Assembly: GCA_036277115.1 (NCBI GenBank)
Contig: DASUNM010000011.1
Location: 186,001-250,000 of the forward strand
DNA: 64,000 nucleotides
Origin: Pyrinomonadaceae bacterium
GTDB lineage: Bacteria; Acidobacteriota; Blastocatellia; Pyrinomonadales; Pyrinomonadaceae
Reading direction: 5' to 3'
This document shows, piece after piece, positions 26,854-35,962 of this stretch. The position numbers and the translations under genes were made by a program. The notes beneath the pieces were generated by a model. The model did not search any database. It was not told where the DNA came from and saw nothing but the letters and a program-made list of their open reading frames with translations. Within the stretch, counting starts at the first letter, position 1; each line of letters begins with the position of its first letter.

Positions 26854-28500
26854 TTAGATAGCAGGTTCTTCATAGACGCCGTAGACGTCGCGCAGGGCCG
26901 AACAAATTTCCCCGAGCGTAGCGTACTCACGCACAGCTTCGATGGTCGCCAGCATTGTGTTGTCACCGGCCTCAGCCGCATGCCGTAGTTTGTCCAACGT
27001 TCTTACGACCGCTTGCTTGTCTCGCCGATCGCGCGTCTGTTGCAGTCGTTCAAGCTGGTGGTGCCGCACGGATTCGTCGATGACGAGAATCGGAACTTCA
27101 GTGCCCGTAGACTCCATTTGATACTTATTGACGCCGACAATCGTCTGCTCTCCAGCCTCCAGCGCTTTCTGATACTGATAGGCCGAGTCCTGAATCTCTC
27201 TCTGCGGAAAACCCTTTTCGATGGCTTCGACCATCCCACCCATGTTATCGATTCGCTCGAAATAGTCGCGCGCGCCGTCTTCCATCTTTTGCGTTAGCGA
27301 TTCGACAAAATACGAACCGCCCAGCGGGTCAACCGTATTCGCAACCCCGCTCTCTTCAGCAATGATTTGTTGAGTGCGCAGGGAAAGTAGCGCGGCGCGA
27401 TCAGTCGGGAGCGCCAGCGCTTCATCGTAAGAATCGGTATGAAGCGAATTCGTGCCGCCCAGCACGCCGGCGAGCGCCTGGATTGCGACGCGCACGACGT
27501 TGTTGAGCGGTTGCTGCACAGTCAAAGAAACGCCGGCTGTCTGCGTGTGAAACCTGAGTTTCAACGTGCGTTCACTCGATGAACCGAATCGATCACGCAT
27601 GACTCTCGCCCAGATTCTTCTGGCCGCGCGGTACTTCGCAATCTCTTCAAAGAAGTCATTGTGCGCGTTGAAAAAGAATGAAATTCGCGGCACGAAGCGA
27701 TCGATATCCAGCCCGGCGCGGATGCCCCAGTCGACATACTCAATTCCATCGCGCAGCGTAAACGCGAGTTCCTGCAGGGCGGTCGCTCCGGCTTCACGAA
27801 TGTGGTAGCCGCTGACCGAAATCGGGTTGTACCGCGGCACCTGCTCAGTGCAGAACTCGAACGTGTCGATGACGAGCTTCATTGCCGAGCGGATTGGGTA
27901 AATCCACTCCTTCTGCGCGATGTACTCTTTGAGAATGTCGTTCTGCAGCGTGCCTGATATTTTCTTCCAATCGGCGCCTTGTTTTTCGGCCACCACCAAA
28001 TACATCGCGAGTAGAACCGACGCGGGCGCATTGATAGTTTGCGACACAGTCACTTGTTCCAGGTCGATGCCGTCGAACAGAGCTTCCATGTCGGCAAGCG
28101 AGGAAACCGCCACGCCGCATTTGCCGACCTCTCCCTCTGACAGAGGAGAGTCCGCGTCATAACCCATCAACGTTGGTAAGTCATACGCGACCGAGAGCCC
28201 GGTTTGGCCTTCCCTTGAAAGATACTTGAACCTGAGGTTGGTCTCTTCGGGCGTGCCGAACCCGGCGAACTGCCGCATAGTCCAAAGCTTGCCCCGGTAT
28301 CCGCTGGCGTGAATTCCGCGTGTGTAAGGAAACTCTCCGGGCGAACCGATGTCGTTTTCGGTGTTGATCTGTGCGACGTCCGCCGGGGAGTAGAGACGAT
28401 TCACCTCGTCCAGTGACACCGTCCGAAAGCTCGACTTACGTTCGCCTGCGTTTCCGGAAGCCTTCGGCGGCTGCTCAATTGCGGTATCTGTCGTTGGCAT
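26854..28500 (-). CDS. Acyl-CoA (methylmalonyl-CoA-type) mutase large subunit
   Basis: A 548-residue TIM-barrel subunit of a B12-dependent carbon-skeleton mutase without its own cobalamin domain, which is the next gene. Family motifs: [84 protein letters not shown]. Split architecture is known for isobutyryl-CoA mutase and archaeal methylmalonyl-CoA mutase. The substrate region differs from canonical methylmalonyl-CoA mutase: [11 protein letters not shown] replaces TRGPYATMYAF, and YPIRSAMK replaces the usual PPEPSMR, so the substrate could be methylmalonyl-, isobutyryl- or another acyl-CoA. Confidence 0.9.
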   Translation of the reverse strand: MPTTDTAIEQPPKASGNAGERKSSFRTVSLDEVNRLYSPADVAQINTENDIGSPGEFPYTRGIHASGYRGKLWTMRQFAGFGTPEETNLRFKYLSREGQTGLSVAYDLPTLMGYDADSPLSEGEVGKCGVAVSSLADMEALFDGIDLEQVTVSQTINAPASVLLAMYLVVAEKQGADWKKISGTLQNDILKEYIAQKEWIYPIRSAMKLVIDTFEFCTEQVPRYNPISVSGYHIREAGATALQELAFTLRDGIEYVDWGIRAGLDIDRFVPRISFFFNAHNDFFEEIAKYRAARRIWARVMRDRFGSSSERTLKLRFHTQTAGVSLTVQQPLNNVVRVAIQALAGVLGGTNSLHTDSYDEALALPTDRAALLSLRTQQIIAEESGVANTVDPLGGSYFVESLTQKMEDGARDYFERIDNMGGMVEAIEKGFPQREIQDSAYQYQKALEAGEQTIVGVNKYQMESTGTEVPILVIDESVRHHQLERLQQTRDRRDKQAVVRTLDKLRHAAEAGDNTMLATIEAVREYATLGEICSALRDVYGVYEEPAI

Positions 28501-28589
28501 TTGAAAAGAATGGCAGTTGCTGATTGAAATCTGATGTTATTGAAACGGTTTTAGGGTGTCAAACAGGAAGCAGTTGCGCAAAGAAGGAT

Positions 28590-28618
28590 GCGCGGCTGCG
28601 ATAAGGCTGCAGCCGCGC
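28590..28618 (-). terminator. Hairpin downstream of the DivIC-like gene
   Basis: Arms GCGCGGCTGC (28590-28599) and GCAGCCGCGC (28609-28618) are perfect complements around a 9-base loop. It lies between the DivIC-like gene and the mutase gene, both on the minus strand. The trailing T-run is poor on that strand, so termination may be partial. Confidence 0.55.
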
Positions 28619-28672
28619 GATTTTGGAAGGACCCGACTTCGTGGACAGAGCAGCAGGGTAAAGCAGGTGCTG

Positions 28673-29119
28673 TTAGCGGACGAAGGAAATACTCGCCAGA
28701 TTTGTAGCTGATCGAGATTTAAGCGGAACCACAACATCGCTGGGCCGCACCATACCAAGACGCGCTCTCGCCGCAGATTCGATTGTCGCAGGTTCCGTTG
28801 TGAGTCGAATAACTTCGGTTTGCAGGGATGCGTTGATGCGACTCAGAGTCGCAATCTCTGTTTCCATCTGATGAAACTGCCGTTCGGCAGCGCTCAGTTG
28901 CGTGTGCCCGCGGAAGTTGACGGTTACGCAAATCGCCGCGGTCGCGATCACTATCATTGCCAGGTAAATCCACGAGGGAACCACCCTGACCGTATTCGCT
29001 AACGCACGTTCAACTGTTCGCGAGTGTTGCGGGAGCGACCCAACCGCCAGTTGGGATGCCCCGGTGCGGGACATTAAGTGTCGGCTGTTAAGCCAGGAAG
29101 AATTTGCAGGGTGGTTCAA
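28673..29119 (-). CDS. FtsB/DivIC-type septum formation initiator-like protein
   Basis: A 148-residue bitopic membrane protein: cytoplasmic N-terminus (about 1-48), one membrane helix (WIYLAMIVIATAAICVTVNF), then a coiled coil (ERQFHQMETEIATLSRINAS, TEVIRLTTEP) and the ending SAARARLGMVRPSDVVVPL, which matches the DivIC/FtsB pattern. These proteins join FtsL and FtsQ in the divisome. TTG at 29119 is taken as start because GGAGG lies six bases upstream; ATG 29074 has no such site. It stands alone, away from other division genes. Confidence 0.75.
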   Translation of the reverse strand: MNHPANSSWLNSRHLMSRTGASQLAVGSLPQHSRTVERALANTVRVVPSWIYLAMIVIATAAICVTVNFRGHTQLSAAERQFHQMETEIATLSRINASLQTEVIRLTTEPATIESAARARLGMVRPSDVVVPLKSRSATNLASISFVR

Positions 29120-29830
29120 AGGACACCTCCGATTACGTCGGTCTAAGGTTTTGTTTGTGTTTGCGTTCGGCTTCGGTGTGGCGCCAAAGGCCCGTCCACT
29201 ATCGTCGCCGCGACTCGCGCCGCTGCCCCGGGTCGAAACTGTCGACGTTGAGTGCCGATTCGCAACGAAGCCATCTTTCGTCTGGCAGTCACTCTCGATC
29301 GAGACGCCAGTTTTCCGATTGGGGGACTTATGGGCTGCGTATTCATTGATTACCGACTCCCGCTGTGGACTGAAAACTCGTGTTTTGCACTATATACAGC
29401 GTTTGCTACTGAAGCGGCCGCAACATCCGGTGGTACTTCGTCGGCCAATCCCCTTGCGAGTCAATGCTTTAGCGCAAGTGGCGTTGAATGTAACAGCGGT
29501 TTTACAGAGGCGCAATACCATTTTACTGCAACAAGTTAGCAACGTAACCTCAACGTTTACATCAAGTAACGGCGATTAAGCGCTTAATTCGGCGAACGCG
29601 CGGCGAACGGAAATGGGCTGAGGGCATTCCGCGGCCAAAGAGGTGTCCTGCTGACACGTTTCGCCTCTTTTGAATTTTGTGACACGTGTCGGGCCTCTGT
29701 TCGAGCTCGGCGACAAAGGTGATAACACAAGCGATAACAATAAGTTAGGTCATTACTGGAGCTAGGCACGCGTGTTGCCGATGGCTTCACTGGTATTCGT
29801 GTACACACCCCTAACGGAGATTCGATTTAG
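29120..29830. other. 711-base gap before the radical SAM gene
   Basis: No coding frame here has convincing codon use or a recognisable product. Visible structure: AAAGAGG (29637-29643) facing CCTCTTT (29664-29670), and a set of GTGTC/GACAC half-sites at 29643-29690. The first 400 bases show no repeat or RNA that I can name. The gap probably contains divergent promoters for the DivIC-like and radical SAM genes. Confidence 0.5.
29643..29690 (+). promoter_or_regulatory. Possible operator with GACACGTGTC palindrome
   Basis: A perfect 10-base palindrome GACACGTGTC lies at 29681-29690, and an inverted pair GTGTC-N5-GACAC at 29643-29657. Both use the same half-site, about 140-190 bases before the radical SAM start. 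This looks like a binding site for a dimeric repressor or activator; no regulator gene is next to it. Confidence 0.35.
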
Positions 29831-31870
29831 ATGAAAGCAATTAAAGTCGCTGAGCGAGGCTTGACCCTGGTAGCTGGTGGGCTATTCAACGCCATCCAGG
29901 CTGTAAATAAGTACAAGCCAAATCCTTCTTTTACCCCGAAGTGGTCCGACAAACCGCTGCTCAAGTCATGGCAAAAAACAAAGCCTACCTTGGGATGGCC
30001 GAGAACGACTGACTCGCTGTGCCCGAATTGTGTCATCGAGGCGCGTGAGCAAATCCTGAGCGGCCAGAAGGACGTCTCGGTACTCATCAACGAGAAGGTT
30101 GGTGAGATCAAAGCTCAGATTATTGAACGTGATGGCGAGATTTGGATGATCAAGGATTGTCCCATCCACGGTAGTTTCGAAGACATGATGGCCATCGACT
30201 CGAAATTCCTCACGCATATCGAGGCGATGTTCCCCGGTCGAGATATCCAGTCGCATAACGACGAAAAGCTGCACAATCATGGCACCAGCACGATCAAATA
30301 CGGTCGCGGTGCGGTGCTTACGGTCGACCTGACAAATCGCTGCAACATGATGTGCGATCCATGCTTCATGGACGCGAACCAGGTTGGGTTCGTCCATGAA
30401 CTGAGCATGGAAGAGATTAGAGAGATTTTGGACAACGCGATCTCGATTAAGCCTCGCCGGCAGATGTCGGTGCAGTTCTCAGGCGGTGAACCGACGATTT
30501 CACCGCACTTCATTGAGGCGATTCGATACTCGCGGAAGGTTGGATACAACTCGGTCCAGGCGGCGACTAACGGTATCGAGTTCGCCAAGAGCAAAGAGTT
30601 CTGCCGTCAGGCCGCTGAAGCGGGTCTGCGTTACGTCTATTTTCAGTTCGACGGAATCGGCAACGATGCGAACAGCCACCGTCAGGTCGGCAATCTATTC
30701 GACGTGAAGCTCCGCGCGATTAACAATCTGCACGAGGCGGGCGTTGAAATCGTACTCGTTACCACGCTCGTCAACGGCATCAACAATGATCAGGTAGGTT
30801 CGATCATCCGTTTCGCGCTCGACAATCCCAAGAAGATTGCGTTTCTTTCGTTCCAGCCCGTTTCGTTCACCGGTCGTGATGAAGCAATTACACCTGAACG
30901 ACGGCTGCAACAGCGCTATACGCTGTCGCACCTCGCACACGACGTGAAAAACCAGGTTGGCATCACTGAGCCGACGCGCGATTGGTTCCCGCTCTCGCTC
31001 ATGGGCGCGTTTGCAGACTTTGCGGATCTCGTGCACGGTCCTGACGCTGACTGGGGCCAGGTTTCGTGCGGCTGCCATCCGAACTGCGGCGTGGGCACGG
31101 CCGTCATGATCGACAAAGAAACCAAGGAAATGAGTCCGGTTCCGGCGTTCCTGAATATTCCCGGTCTGGTGAAAGACATGCGGAAGATCACCGATGCGGC
31201 CCGCGGCAAATGGAAGTCGAACTTCATGATGGGGCTCGCTCTGCTGAAGCACTATCAACCGTTTGCGGCGCCCTCGCAGTTCAACCTGTATGAGCTCTTC
31301 AAGAAGTTCGACAAGTCCTTCGGCCTGACGGGAAAAGATTACGGCAAGGTCGACGGCAATCGGAGCGCCGAGGATATTGAGAAGCGTCGCTCGGATCGTT
31401 GGAACTTCCTGTTCATCGCGGGCATGTGGTTCCAGGATCTCTTCAATTACGACTTCCGCCGTACGGAGATGTGCATCATTCCCTACGGCACGCAGGAAGG
31501 CGAGATTAGCTTCTGCGCTTACAACACGGGCATCGGCTGGCGCAACATCATTGAGCACATGCACCAGAACGCGACCGTCGCCAAGTGGTACGACGAACAC
31601 GGCCGCCACGAGATTTTTGCGGGTGGCAAAGCTGTTCCGATGGCTGACCCGACGCACAATCTCAAACTGAACGACATCGACCTGGCGCGTCCGAACAAGC
31701 CGCAGATGGAAGGGCCGAAGACGGCGCACGAAGAAAAAGTGATGATGCGGAAGCTTTATCAGGATATGGTGCTGAAGCAACAGCAACTCACGAAAGCGGA
31801 CAACGGTGACAAGCCCGTCCAAATTCAGGGGCTCAACGGCAAGAAAAGCGCTGCCGTGGTCACGGTCTAA
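29831..31870 (+). CDS. Large radical SAM protein, tetraether/membrane-spanning-lipid synthase-like
   Basis: A 679-residue cytoplasmic enzyme. In order: an N-terminal cluster-binding region (CPNC near residue 64, KDCPIHGSFEDMM near 113), the radical SAM CxxxCxxC motif in LTNRCNMMCDPCFMDA (near 180), QFSGGEPTISP, VYFQFDGIGND, FLSFQPVSFTGRDE, a second cysteine set CGCHPNCGVG (near 415), and a C-terminal CIIPYGTQEGEISFCAYN. The order CPxC / HG / CxxxCxxC / FDG / FQPVSFTGR / FCxYN matches the archaeal tetraether synthase Tes and bacterial relatives that join lipid tails. The CPxDCGxC motif that Tes has just before its radical SAM motif is missing here. Target lipid is inferred, not shown. Confidence 0.75.
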   Translation: MKAIKVAERGLTLVAGGLFNAIQAVNKYKPNPSFTPKWSDKPLLKSWQKTKPTLGWPRTTDSLCPNCVIEAREQILSGQKDVSVLINEKVGEIKAQIIERDGEIWMIKDCPIHGSFEDMMAIDSKFLTHIEAMFPGRDIQSHNDEKLHNHGTSTIKYGRGAVLTVDLTNRCNMMCDPCFMDANQVGFVHELSMEEIREILDNAISIKPRRQMSVQFSGGEPTISPHFIEAIRYSRKVGYNSVQAATNGIEFAKSKEFCRQAAEAGLRYVYFQFDGIGNDANSHRQVGNLFDVKLRAINNLHEAGVEIVLVTTLVNGINNDQVGSIIRFALDNPKKIAFLSFQPVSFTGRDEAITPERRLQQRYTLSHLAHDVKNQVGITEPTRDWFPLSLMGAFADFADLVHGPDADWGQVSCGCHPNCGVGTAVMIDKETKEMSPVPAFLNIPGLVKDMRKITDAARGKWKSNFMMGLALLKHYQPFAAPSQFNLYELFKKFDKSFGLTGKDYGKVDGNRSAEDIEKRRSDRWNFLFIAGMWFQDLFNYDFRRTEMCIIPYGTQEGEISFCAYNTGIGWRNIIEHMHQNATVAKWYDEHGRHEIFAGGKAVPMADPTHNLKLNDIDLARPNKPQMEGPKTAHEEKVMMRKLYQDMVLKQQQLTKADNGDKPVQIQGLNGKKSAAVVTV

Positions 31871-31889
31871 CGTTGCTTCAATGGCTTCG

Positions 31890-31924
31890 AAGCCCCGCGG
31901 GTGAACTAAAGCTCGCGGGGTTTC
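31890..31924 (+). terminator. Terminator after the radical SAM gene
   Basis: AGCCCCGCG and CGCGGGGTTT form a GC-rich stem (31892-31899 with 31914-31920) around a 14-base loop, followed by TTTCT. It lies 20-50 bases after the radical SAM stop and before rpsU. Confidence 0.7.
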
Positions 31925-32005
31925 TCATGTCCGCTTGACCCGACTCAATCACAGCGTGTTAAATAGCAGGTCGGAAACTGAACAGTCGAAGGAAGTGATG
32001 ACTAG

Positions 32006-32212
32006 ATGGCAGTAGTGAACGTCAATCCCGGCGAGTCAATCGAAAGCGCGCTCCGTCGCTTCAAGCGCAAGGTGATGACCGAAGAAATCATCAAAGACGC
32101 GAAGAAGCATGCTTTCTTTATGCCGCCGGGACAAAAGGCGAAACTCAAATCGGCTTTGGCTCGCAAACGTAACAAGAAGAAGGCACGTCCGCGGCCCCGT
32201 CCGACTAATTGA
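32006..32212 (+). CDS. rpsU: Ribosomal protein bS21
   Basis: A 68-residue basic small-subunit protein: VNPGESIESALRRFKRKVMT, then AFFMPPGQKAKLKSALARKR and a very basic tail. bS21 helps base-pairing between 16S rRNA and mRNA at initiation. ATG 32006 follows GGAAGTGATGACTAG, with AAGGAAG about 9-15 bases upstream. Single-gene unit. Confidence 0.95.
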   Translation: MAVVNVNPGESIESALRRFKRKVMTEEIIKDAKKHAFFMPPGQKAKLKSALARKRNKKKARPRPRPTN

Positions 32213-32342
32213 GATCAATCGGCCAATTAACCGCGACTCACCAGATCGATCCCAGCAAAACTGAGACTGGCCGTGCACGTTGAAAAAACGTTGCGCGGCA
32301 GTCTGCTTGATCGAACCTGGTATAAAATTGAGCGGCATCTGA

Positions 32343-33110
32343 ATGACGCGCATTTTGATCACAAACGATGACGGCATCCACTCCGACGGGCTTGGCACCT
32401 TGGAGCGCGCGCTTCGCGAATTGGGTGACGTGTACGTGGTTGCGCCCGCATCTGAAATGAGCGGCGCATCGCACAGCCTCACACTGGCGCGGCCGCTGCG
32501 CATTCGCCAGGTAGACAGCCGGCACTGGACCGTGGATGGCACACCGACTGATTGTGTAACTCTCGCGCTCCACAAAATTCTTGGAGAGGACGAACATCCG
32601 CACGTTTGCGTCTCAGGCATTAACCACGGCGGCAATCTGGGTGATGACGCGACTTACTCGGGAACTGTGGCCGGCGCGCTGGAAGCGACGATCCTCGGCG
32701 TTCCGGGGCTCGCCGTGAGTCTGGTGGCGCGTGAGAACTTTGATTTTGCGGAAGCGGCGCGCTTCGCGGTGCTCGCCACCAAAAAAATTCTCAGCGAAGG
32801 TTTGCCGGAGGGCACGCTGCTGAACATGAACGTGCCGCAAGGCGAAATCAAAGGCGTGCGCGTCACGCGACAAGGCATTAAGAATGCGCGTCCCGTGATC
32901 ACTGAGCACATCGATCCGCGGGGCAAACCTTACTTTTGGATTGGCGAACAGTATTTTCGTTCGAACGCGGAAGGCGGCACGGACTATAGAGCAATCGAAG
33001 AAGGCTACGTTTCAATCACTCCCTTGAAGAGCGACATGACTGACCACGCCCTCTTGTCGTCCCTGGATTCCTGGAGCTACCTGAACTCTGTAGAAGTGCT
33101 CCAAAGTTAA
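32343..33110 (+). CDS. surE: 5'/3'-nucleotidase SurE
   Basis: A 255-residue nucleotidase of stationary-phase survival. The metal-binding motif ILITNDDGIHSDG is at residues 4-16, with the serine of EMSGASHSLTL and the asparagine of SGINHGGNLGDDATYSGTVA completing the site. It hydrolyses nucleoside monophosphates and short polyphosphate. pcm follows 18 bases later, the classic surE-pcm pair. Confidence 0.96.
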   Translation: MTRILITNDDGIHSDGLGTLERALRELGDVYVVAPASEMSGASHSLTLARPLRIRQVDSRHWTVDGTPTDCVTLALHKILGEDEHPHVCVSGINHGGNLGDDATYSGTVAGALEATILGVPGLAVSLVARENFDFAEAARFAVLATKKILSEGLPEGTLLNMNVPQGEIKGVRVTRQGIKNARPVITEHIDPRGKPYFWIGEQYFRSNAEGGTDYRAIEEGYVSITPLKSDMTDHALLSSLDSWSYLNSVEVLQS

Positions 33111-33128
33111 GACGCGCAACCTAACAAC

Positions 33129-33806
33129 TTGAGTTTCTCTTCACAAGCAACAACGCTCAAAGCCGAGTACCGCATTCCGCGCGAGCGCATGGTCGAACGG
33201 CTGCGCGATCATTACGGCATCAAAGATCAGCAGGTGCTCAATGCGATGTTGACCGTGCCGCGGCACTTCTTCGTGTCGCAGGCCTTGCAGGGAACGGCGT
33301 ACGGCGACCACGCTTTGCCCATCGATTTTAATCAGACGATTTCACAGCCATATATCGTCGGGCGCATGACGGAACTGCTGGAGCTCGACAAGAAAAGTCG
33401 CGTGCTCGAGATTGGCGCCGGCTCAGGTTATCAAACCGCGGTGCTCGCGCAGCTTGCTTCGCAAGTATTTGCCATTGAGCGCATCGGCGAACTCGCACGT
33501 CAAGCTCATGCGCGGCTTCGTGAGCTCGGGATTCATAACGCGACGGTCAAAGCTTTCGACGGCACGCTTGGCTGGAAAGCCCATGGCCCCTACGATGCAA
33601 TTCTGGTGGCCGCGGGCGGACCGGTCATTCCTGATCCCCTCGTTTCACAATTACAAATCGGAGGCCGTCTGGTGATTCCCATCGGAGAGACGCGCGAGTC
33701 ACAGAAGCTGGTGCGCGTGATCAAGACCGAGACGTCACACAAAGCTGAAGAGCACGGCGCTTGTCAGTTTGTGCCGCTAATCGGACAGCATGGCTGGTCA
33801 ACTTAA
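33129..33806 (+). CDS. pcm: Protein-L-isoaspartate O-methyltransferase
   Basis: A 225-residue SAM-dependent enzyme that starts repair of isoaspartyl residues in old proteins. Motifs: RMVERLRDHYGIKDQQVLNA, VPRHFFVSQAL, SQPYIVGRMTELLEL, and the SAM-binding VLEIGAGSGYQTAVLAQLA, then APYDA-like PYDAILVAAGG. TTG 33129 is used as the start; ATG 33189 would cut the protein to about 205 residues and is possible, as no strong ribosome-binding site marks either. Confidence 0.93.
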   Translation: MSFSSQATTLKAEYRIPRERMVERLRDHYGIKDQQVLNAMLTVPRHFFVSQALQGTAYGDHALPIDFNQTISQPYIVGRMTELLELDKKSRVLEIGAGSGYQTAVLAQLASQVFAIERIGELARQAHARLRELGIHNATVKAFDGTLGWKAHGPYDAILVAAGGPVIPDPLVSQLQIGGRLVIPIGETRESQKLVRVIKTETSHKAEEHGACQFVPLIGQHGWST

Positions 33807-33823
33807 GCAGTCAGATCTAAACA

Positions 33824-34516
33824 ATGGATTCGCTAATCGAACTATTCCACTACCTGAAAGATCTTCTTAATCCGAAGATCATCATCGAGACGTTATTGGT
33901 GAAGGGTGGGATTTTCGTCTACCTGGGTCTGATCTTTATCGTGTTTGCCGAAACAGGTTTAGCGGTCGGATTCTTTCTGCCTGGCGACTCGTTATTGGTG
34001 GTCGCCGGACTGTTCGCCGCGACCGGCAAGCTCAATCTGGCGGCGTTGCTGTTGACTTTGTTCGTGGCCGCGGTCGTGGGTGACGGCGTGGGTTACTACA
34101 CCGGCGCCCGTCTGGGGCCGCGCATTTTCAAGAAAGAGAAGTCGCTGCTGTTTCGACCCAGTCATCTGTTAAAGGCCCACGCGTTTTACGAGAAGTACGG
34201 CGGCAAGACGATCATCATCGCGCGTTTTGTACCGATTGTGCGGACCTTCGCGCCGATCGTGGCCGGCGCAGCAAAAATGCCTTACCGCAATTTTGTGGTC
34301 TACAACGTAGTGGGCGGTTTTCTCTGGGTTTTCAGTATGATTCTGGCGGGCTACTTCCTCGGCAGCCTGCTGAAATCGAAATTTGGAATTGATTTGGATG
34401 AGCACATCGAATGGGTCGTCCTCATAGTTGTAGCGTTGTCGTTGGTGCCTCCGCTAATCGAATATTTGAAAGCCAGACGCGAGAAGGCAGCACAGGCAAA
34501 AAATGCAGAGGTTTGA
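33824..34516 (+). CDS. DedA-family membrane protein
   Basis: A 230-residue polytopic inner-membrane protein with about five hydrophobic segments. DedA/SNARE-associated motifs are clear: FAETGLAVGFFLPGDSLLVV, GDGVGYYTGARLGPRIFKKE, and RFVPIVRTFAPIVAGAAKMP with the conserved arginines. The family helps membrane homeostasis and undecaprenyl- or phosphatidyl-lipid flipping. Follows pcm by 17 bases, possibly the same transcript; tRNA-Pro is next. Confidence 0.92.
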   Translation: MDSLIELFHYLKDLLNPKIIIETLLVKGGIFVYLGLIFIVFAETGLAVGFFLPGDSLLVVAGLFAATGKLNLAALLLTLFVAAVVGDGVGYYTGARLGPRIFKKEKSLLFRPSHLLKAHAFYEKYGGKTIIIARFVPIVRTFAPIVAGAAKMPYRNFVVYNVVGGFLWVFSMILAGYFLGSLLKSKFGIDLDEHIEWVVLIVVALSLVPPLIEYLKARREKAAQAKNAEV

Positions 34517-34556
34517 CCTGCTCCTGCGCGTCACATAGAATCCATTCAGTTCTTGT

Positions 34557-34633
<77 letters not shown>

Positions 34634-34689
34634 TTTTCAAGACGACGGCTGCGCTCACGCGGCCGTTTTGTTTTTCGGGAGAAACCGCT

Positions 34690-35253
34690 TTGATTCTCAG
34701 AGCCAGGTTCGTATTCGCGTTATCGTTGTTGTTCGCTATGGGTGTGCTGATCGCTTACGCAGGTACTTCAGAACTGACGGTGAGATCGGCTACCACGACT
34801 TCAACACAAGCAACGCCAACGCCGACGCCAGTCCCGGCGACGCCTGCCAAGTTAACCGTTGAGGATCTCAAGAAGCTGCGTTGGATTGAAGGCACATGGC
34901 GCGGCACCGGAGTTAATCAGCCTGCCTTCTTTGAGCGTTACCGGTGGGAGAACGACACGACGCTGGCTGTCGATGGGTTCGAAAACGAGAAGCTCGAGAA
35001 GGTCACTGATACGACCCGGTTTGAATTGAAAGACGGCGAGTTTGGCGGCGGCAGCGACGGCGCCCGTTACGTAGCGACGGCGCTGGACGATAACTCGATC
35101 AGATTCGGGCCGGTAATAAAGGCCCGAAACTTTTTCGTTTGGAAGCGCGAGTCGAAAGACCTCTGGACCGCCATCATCCAACCTCTGCCGAGACCCGACC
35201 GACCAACGAAGGAAACTTTCTACAAGATGGAACGCTTACCTGATCCGAAATGA
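34690..35253 (+). CDS. Secreted protein of unknown function (DUF6265-like), TTG start
   Basis: About 187 residues from TTG 34690, chosen because GGGAGAAA lies just upstream and it places a clean signal peptide at the start (ILRARFVFALSLLFAMGVLI). The longer frame to 34411 would run through tRNA-Pro and is wrong. After a Thr/Pro linker (TPTPTPVPATPAKL) the mature part begins LRWIEGTWRGTGVNQPAFFE, resembling DUF6265, a small beta-barrel group. No catalytic residue is evident. Confidence 0.7.
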   Translation: MILRARFVFALSLLFAMGVLIAYAGTSELTVRSATTTSTQATPTPTPVPATPAKLTVEDLKKLRWIEGTWRGTGVNQPAFFERYRWENDTTLAVDGFENEKLEKVTDTTRFELKDGEFGGGSDGARYVATALDDNSIRFGPVIKARNFFVWKRESKDLWTAIIQPLPRPDRPTKETFYKMERLPDPK

Positions 35254-35292
35254 GTCAAAGCTCACTTCACCTGGAAGCTTCGCATGACATTC

Positions 35293-35847
35293 TTAGAAGT
35301 CGAAAGGCTTCTTCAAAACTCTCCAGGTTGTCTTAAGAACCGCCACAATCTTCGGCGACTTTTCGTTCGAAGTGCGCTTCGAATCCTGGGTGCGCGCGAC
35401 AACCGCATGGCGGGAACTGTCCGCGGACTTTCGATGAAGGCGCGCCGTTGAAGGAGTGGCCGATCGGTTCCGGCTCCGGCGGACCGTACGCGAACTAACG
35501 ATGCGCGAAGGCGACACTGTTGATTTATCGTGCGCTAATTGTCCATCTGTTTTCGCCACCGGCGTCACGGCCCGCGATGACTGCTGTGACTTGTGGTCCG
35601 TCACGATGGCTATGGACGGGGCGGGAGATTCGAGATAACCAATGAACACGGCACTCAGAAAGAGTCCCAGCACCGCCAGACTCGTCAGCACCATCGGCTT
35701 TTTTAATCCAGGCCGCGGATGTGAAAAAGGCTGTGGCACTCTCATTAATGACTTCGGCTGAGGACTCTGAACCAGTTCGGTACCGTCGAAATCGCACACG
35801 CTATGCGAATCGGAAAACGTAAAATTGCACGCCGGACAATACTTCAT
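35293..35847 (-). CDS. Zinc-ribbon membrane protein of unknown function
   Basis: About 184 residues from ATG 35847 (MKYCPACNFTFSDSHSVCDF), preceded by AGAGGT; the longer frame to 35931 is unlikely. N-terminal cysteines C4, C7 and C18 suggest a small metal knuckle, as in acidobacterial proteins that start with KYCPxC. One membrane helix follows (PMVLTSLAVLGLFLSAVFIG, about 52-71), then a Ser/Arg/Lys-rich region outside. Not a family I can name. Confidence 0.65.
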   Translation of the reverse strand: MKYCPACNFTFSDSHSVCDFDGTELVQSPQPKSLMRVPQPFSHPRPGLKKPMVLTSLAVLGLFLSAVFIGYLESPAPSIAIVTDHKSQQSSRAVTPVAKTDGQLAHDKSTVSPSRIVSSRTVRRSRNRSATPSTARLHRKSADSSRHAVVARTQDSKRTSNEKSPKIVAVLKTTWRVLKKPFDF

Positions 35848-35962
35848 TAAAAAAACCTCTGAATGAATTTTGAGGGGAGCGGACAGGAAAGAACCAAACG
35901 GAACCTTACACGCATTCGAAGAAACACACAACAGATATCAGTGTAAGCGCGTGCGGGATTCT

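Noticed and set aside
29064..29579. Plus-strand frame of 171 codons across the gap before the radical SAM gene
   Set aside because: It overlaps the start of the opposite DivIC-like gene, has no ribosome-binding site and looks like random translation.
30695..31822. Long open frame (375 codons) antisense to the radical SAM gene
   Set aside because: It mirrors a strongly coding gene, has Arg/His/Val-rich composition typical of reverse-frame translation, and shows no known motif.
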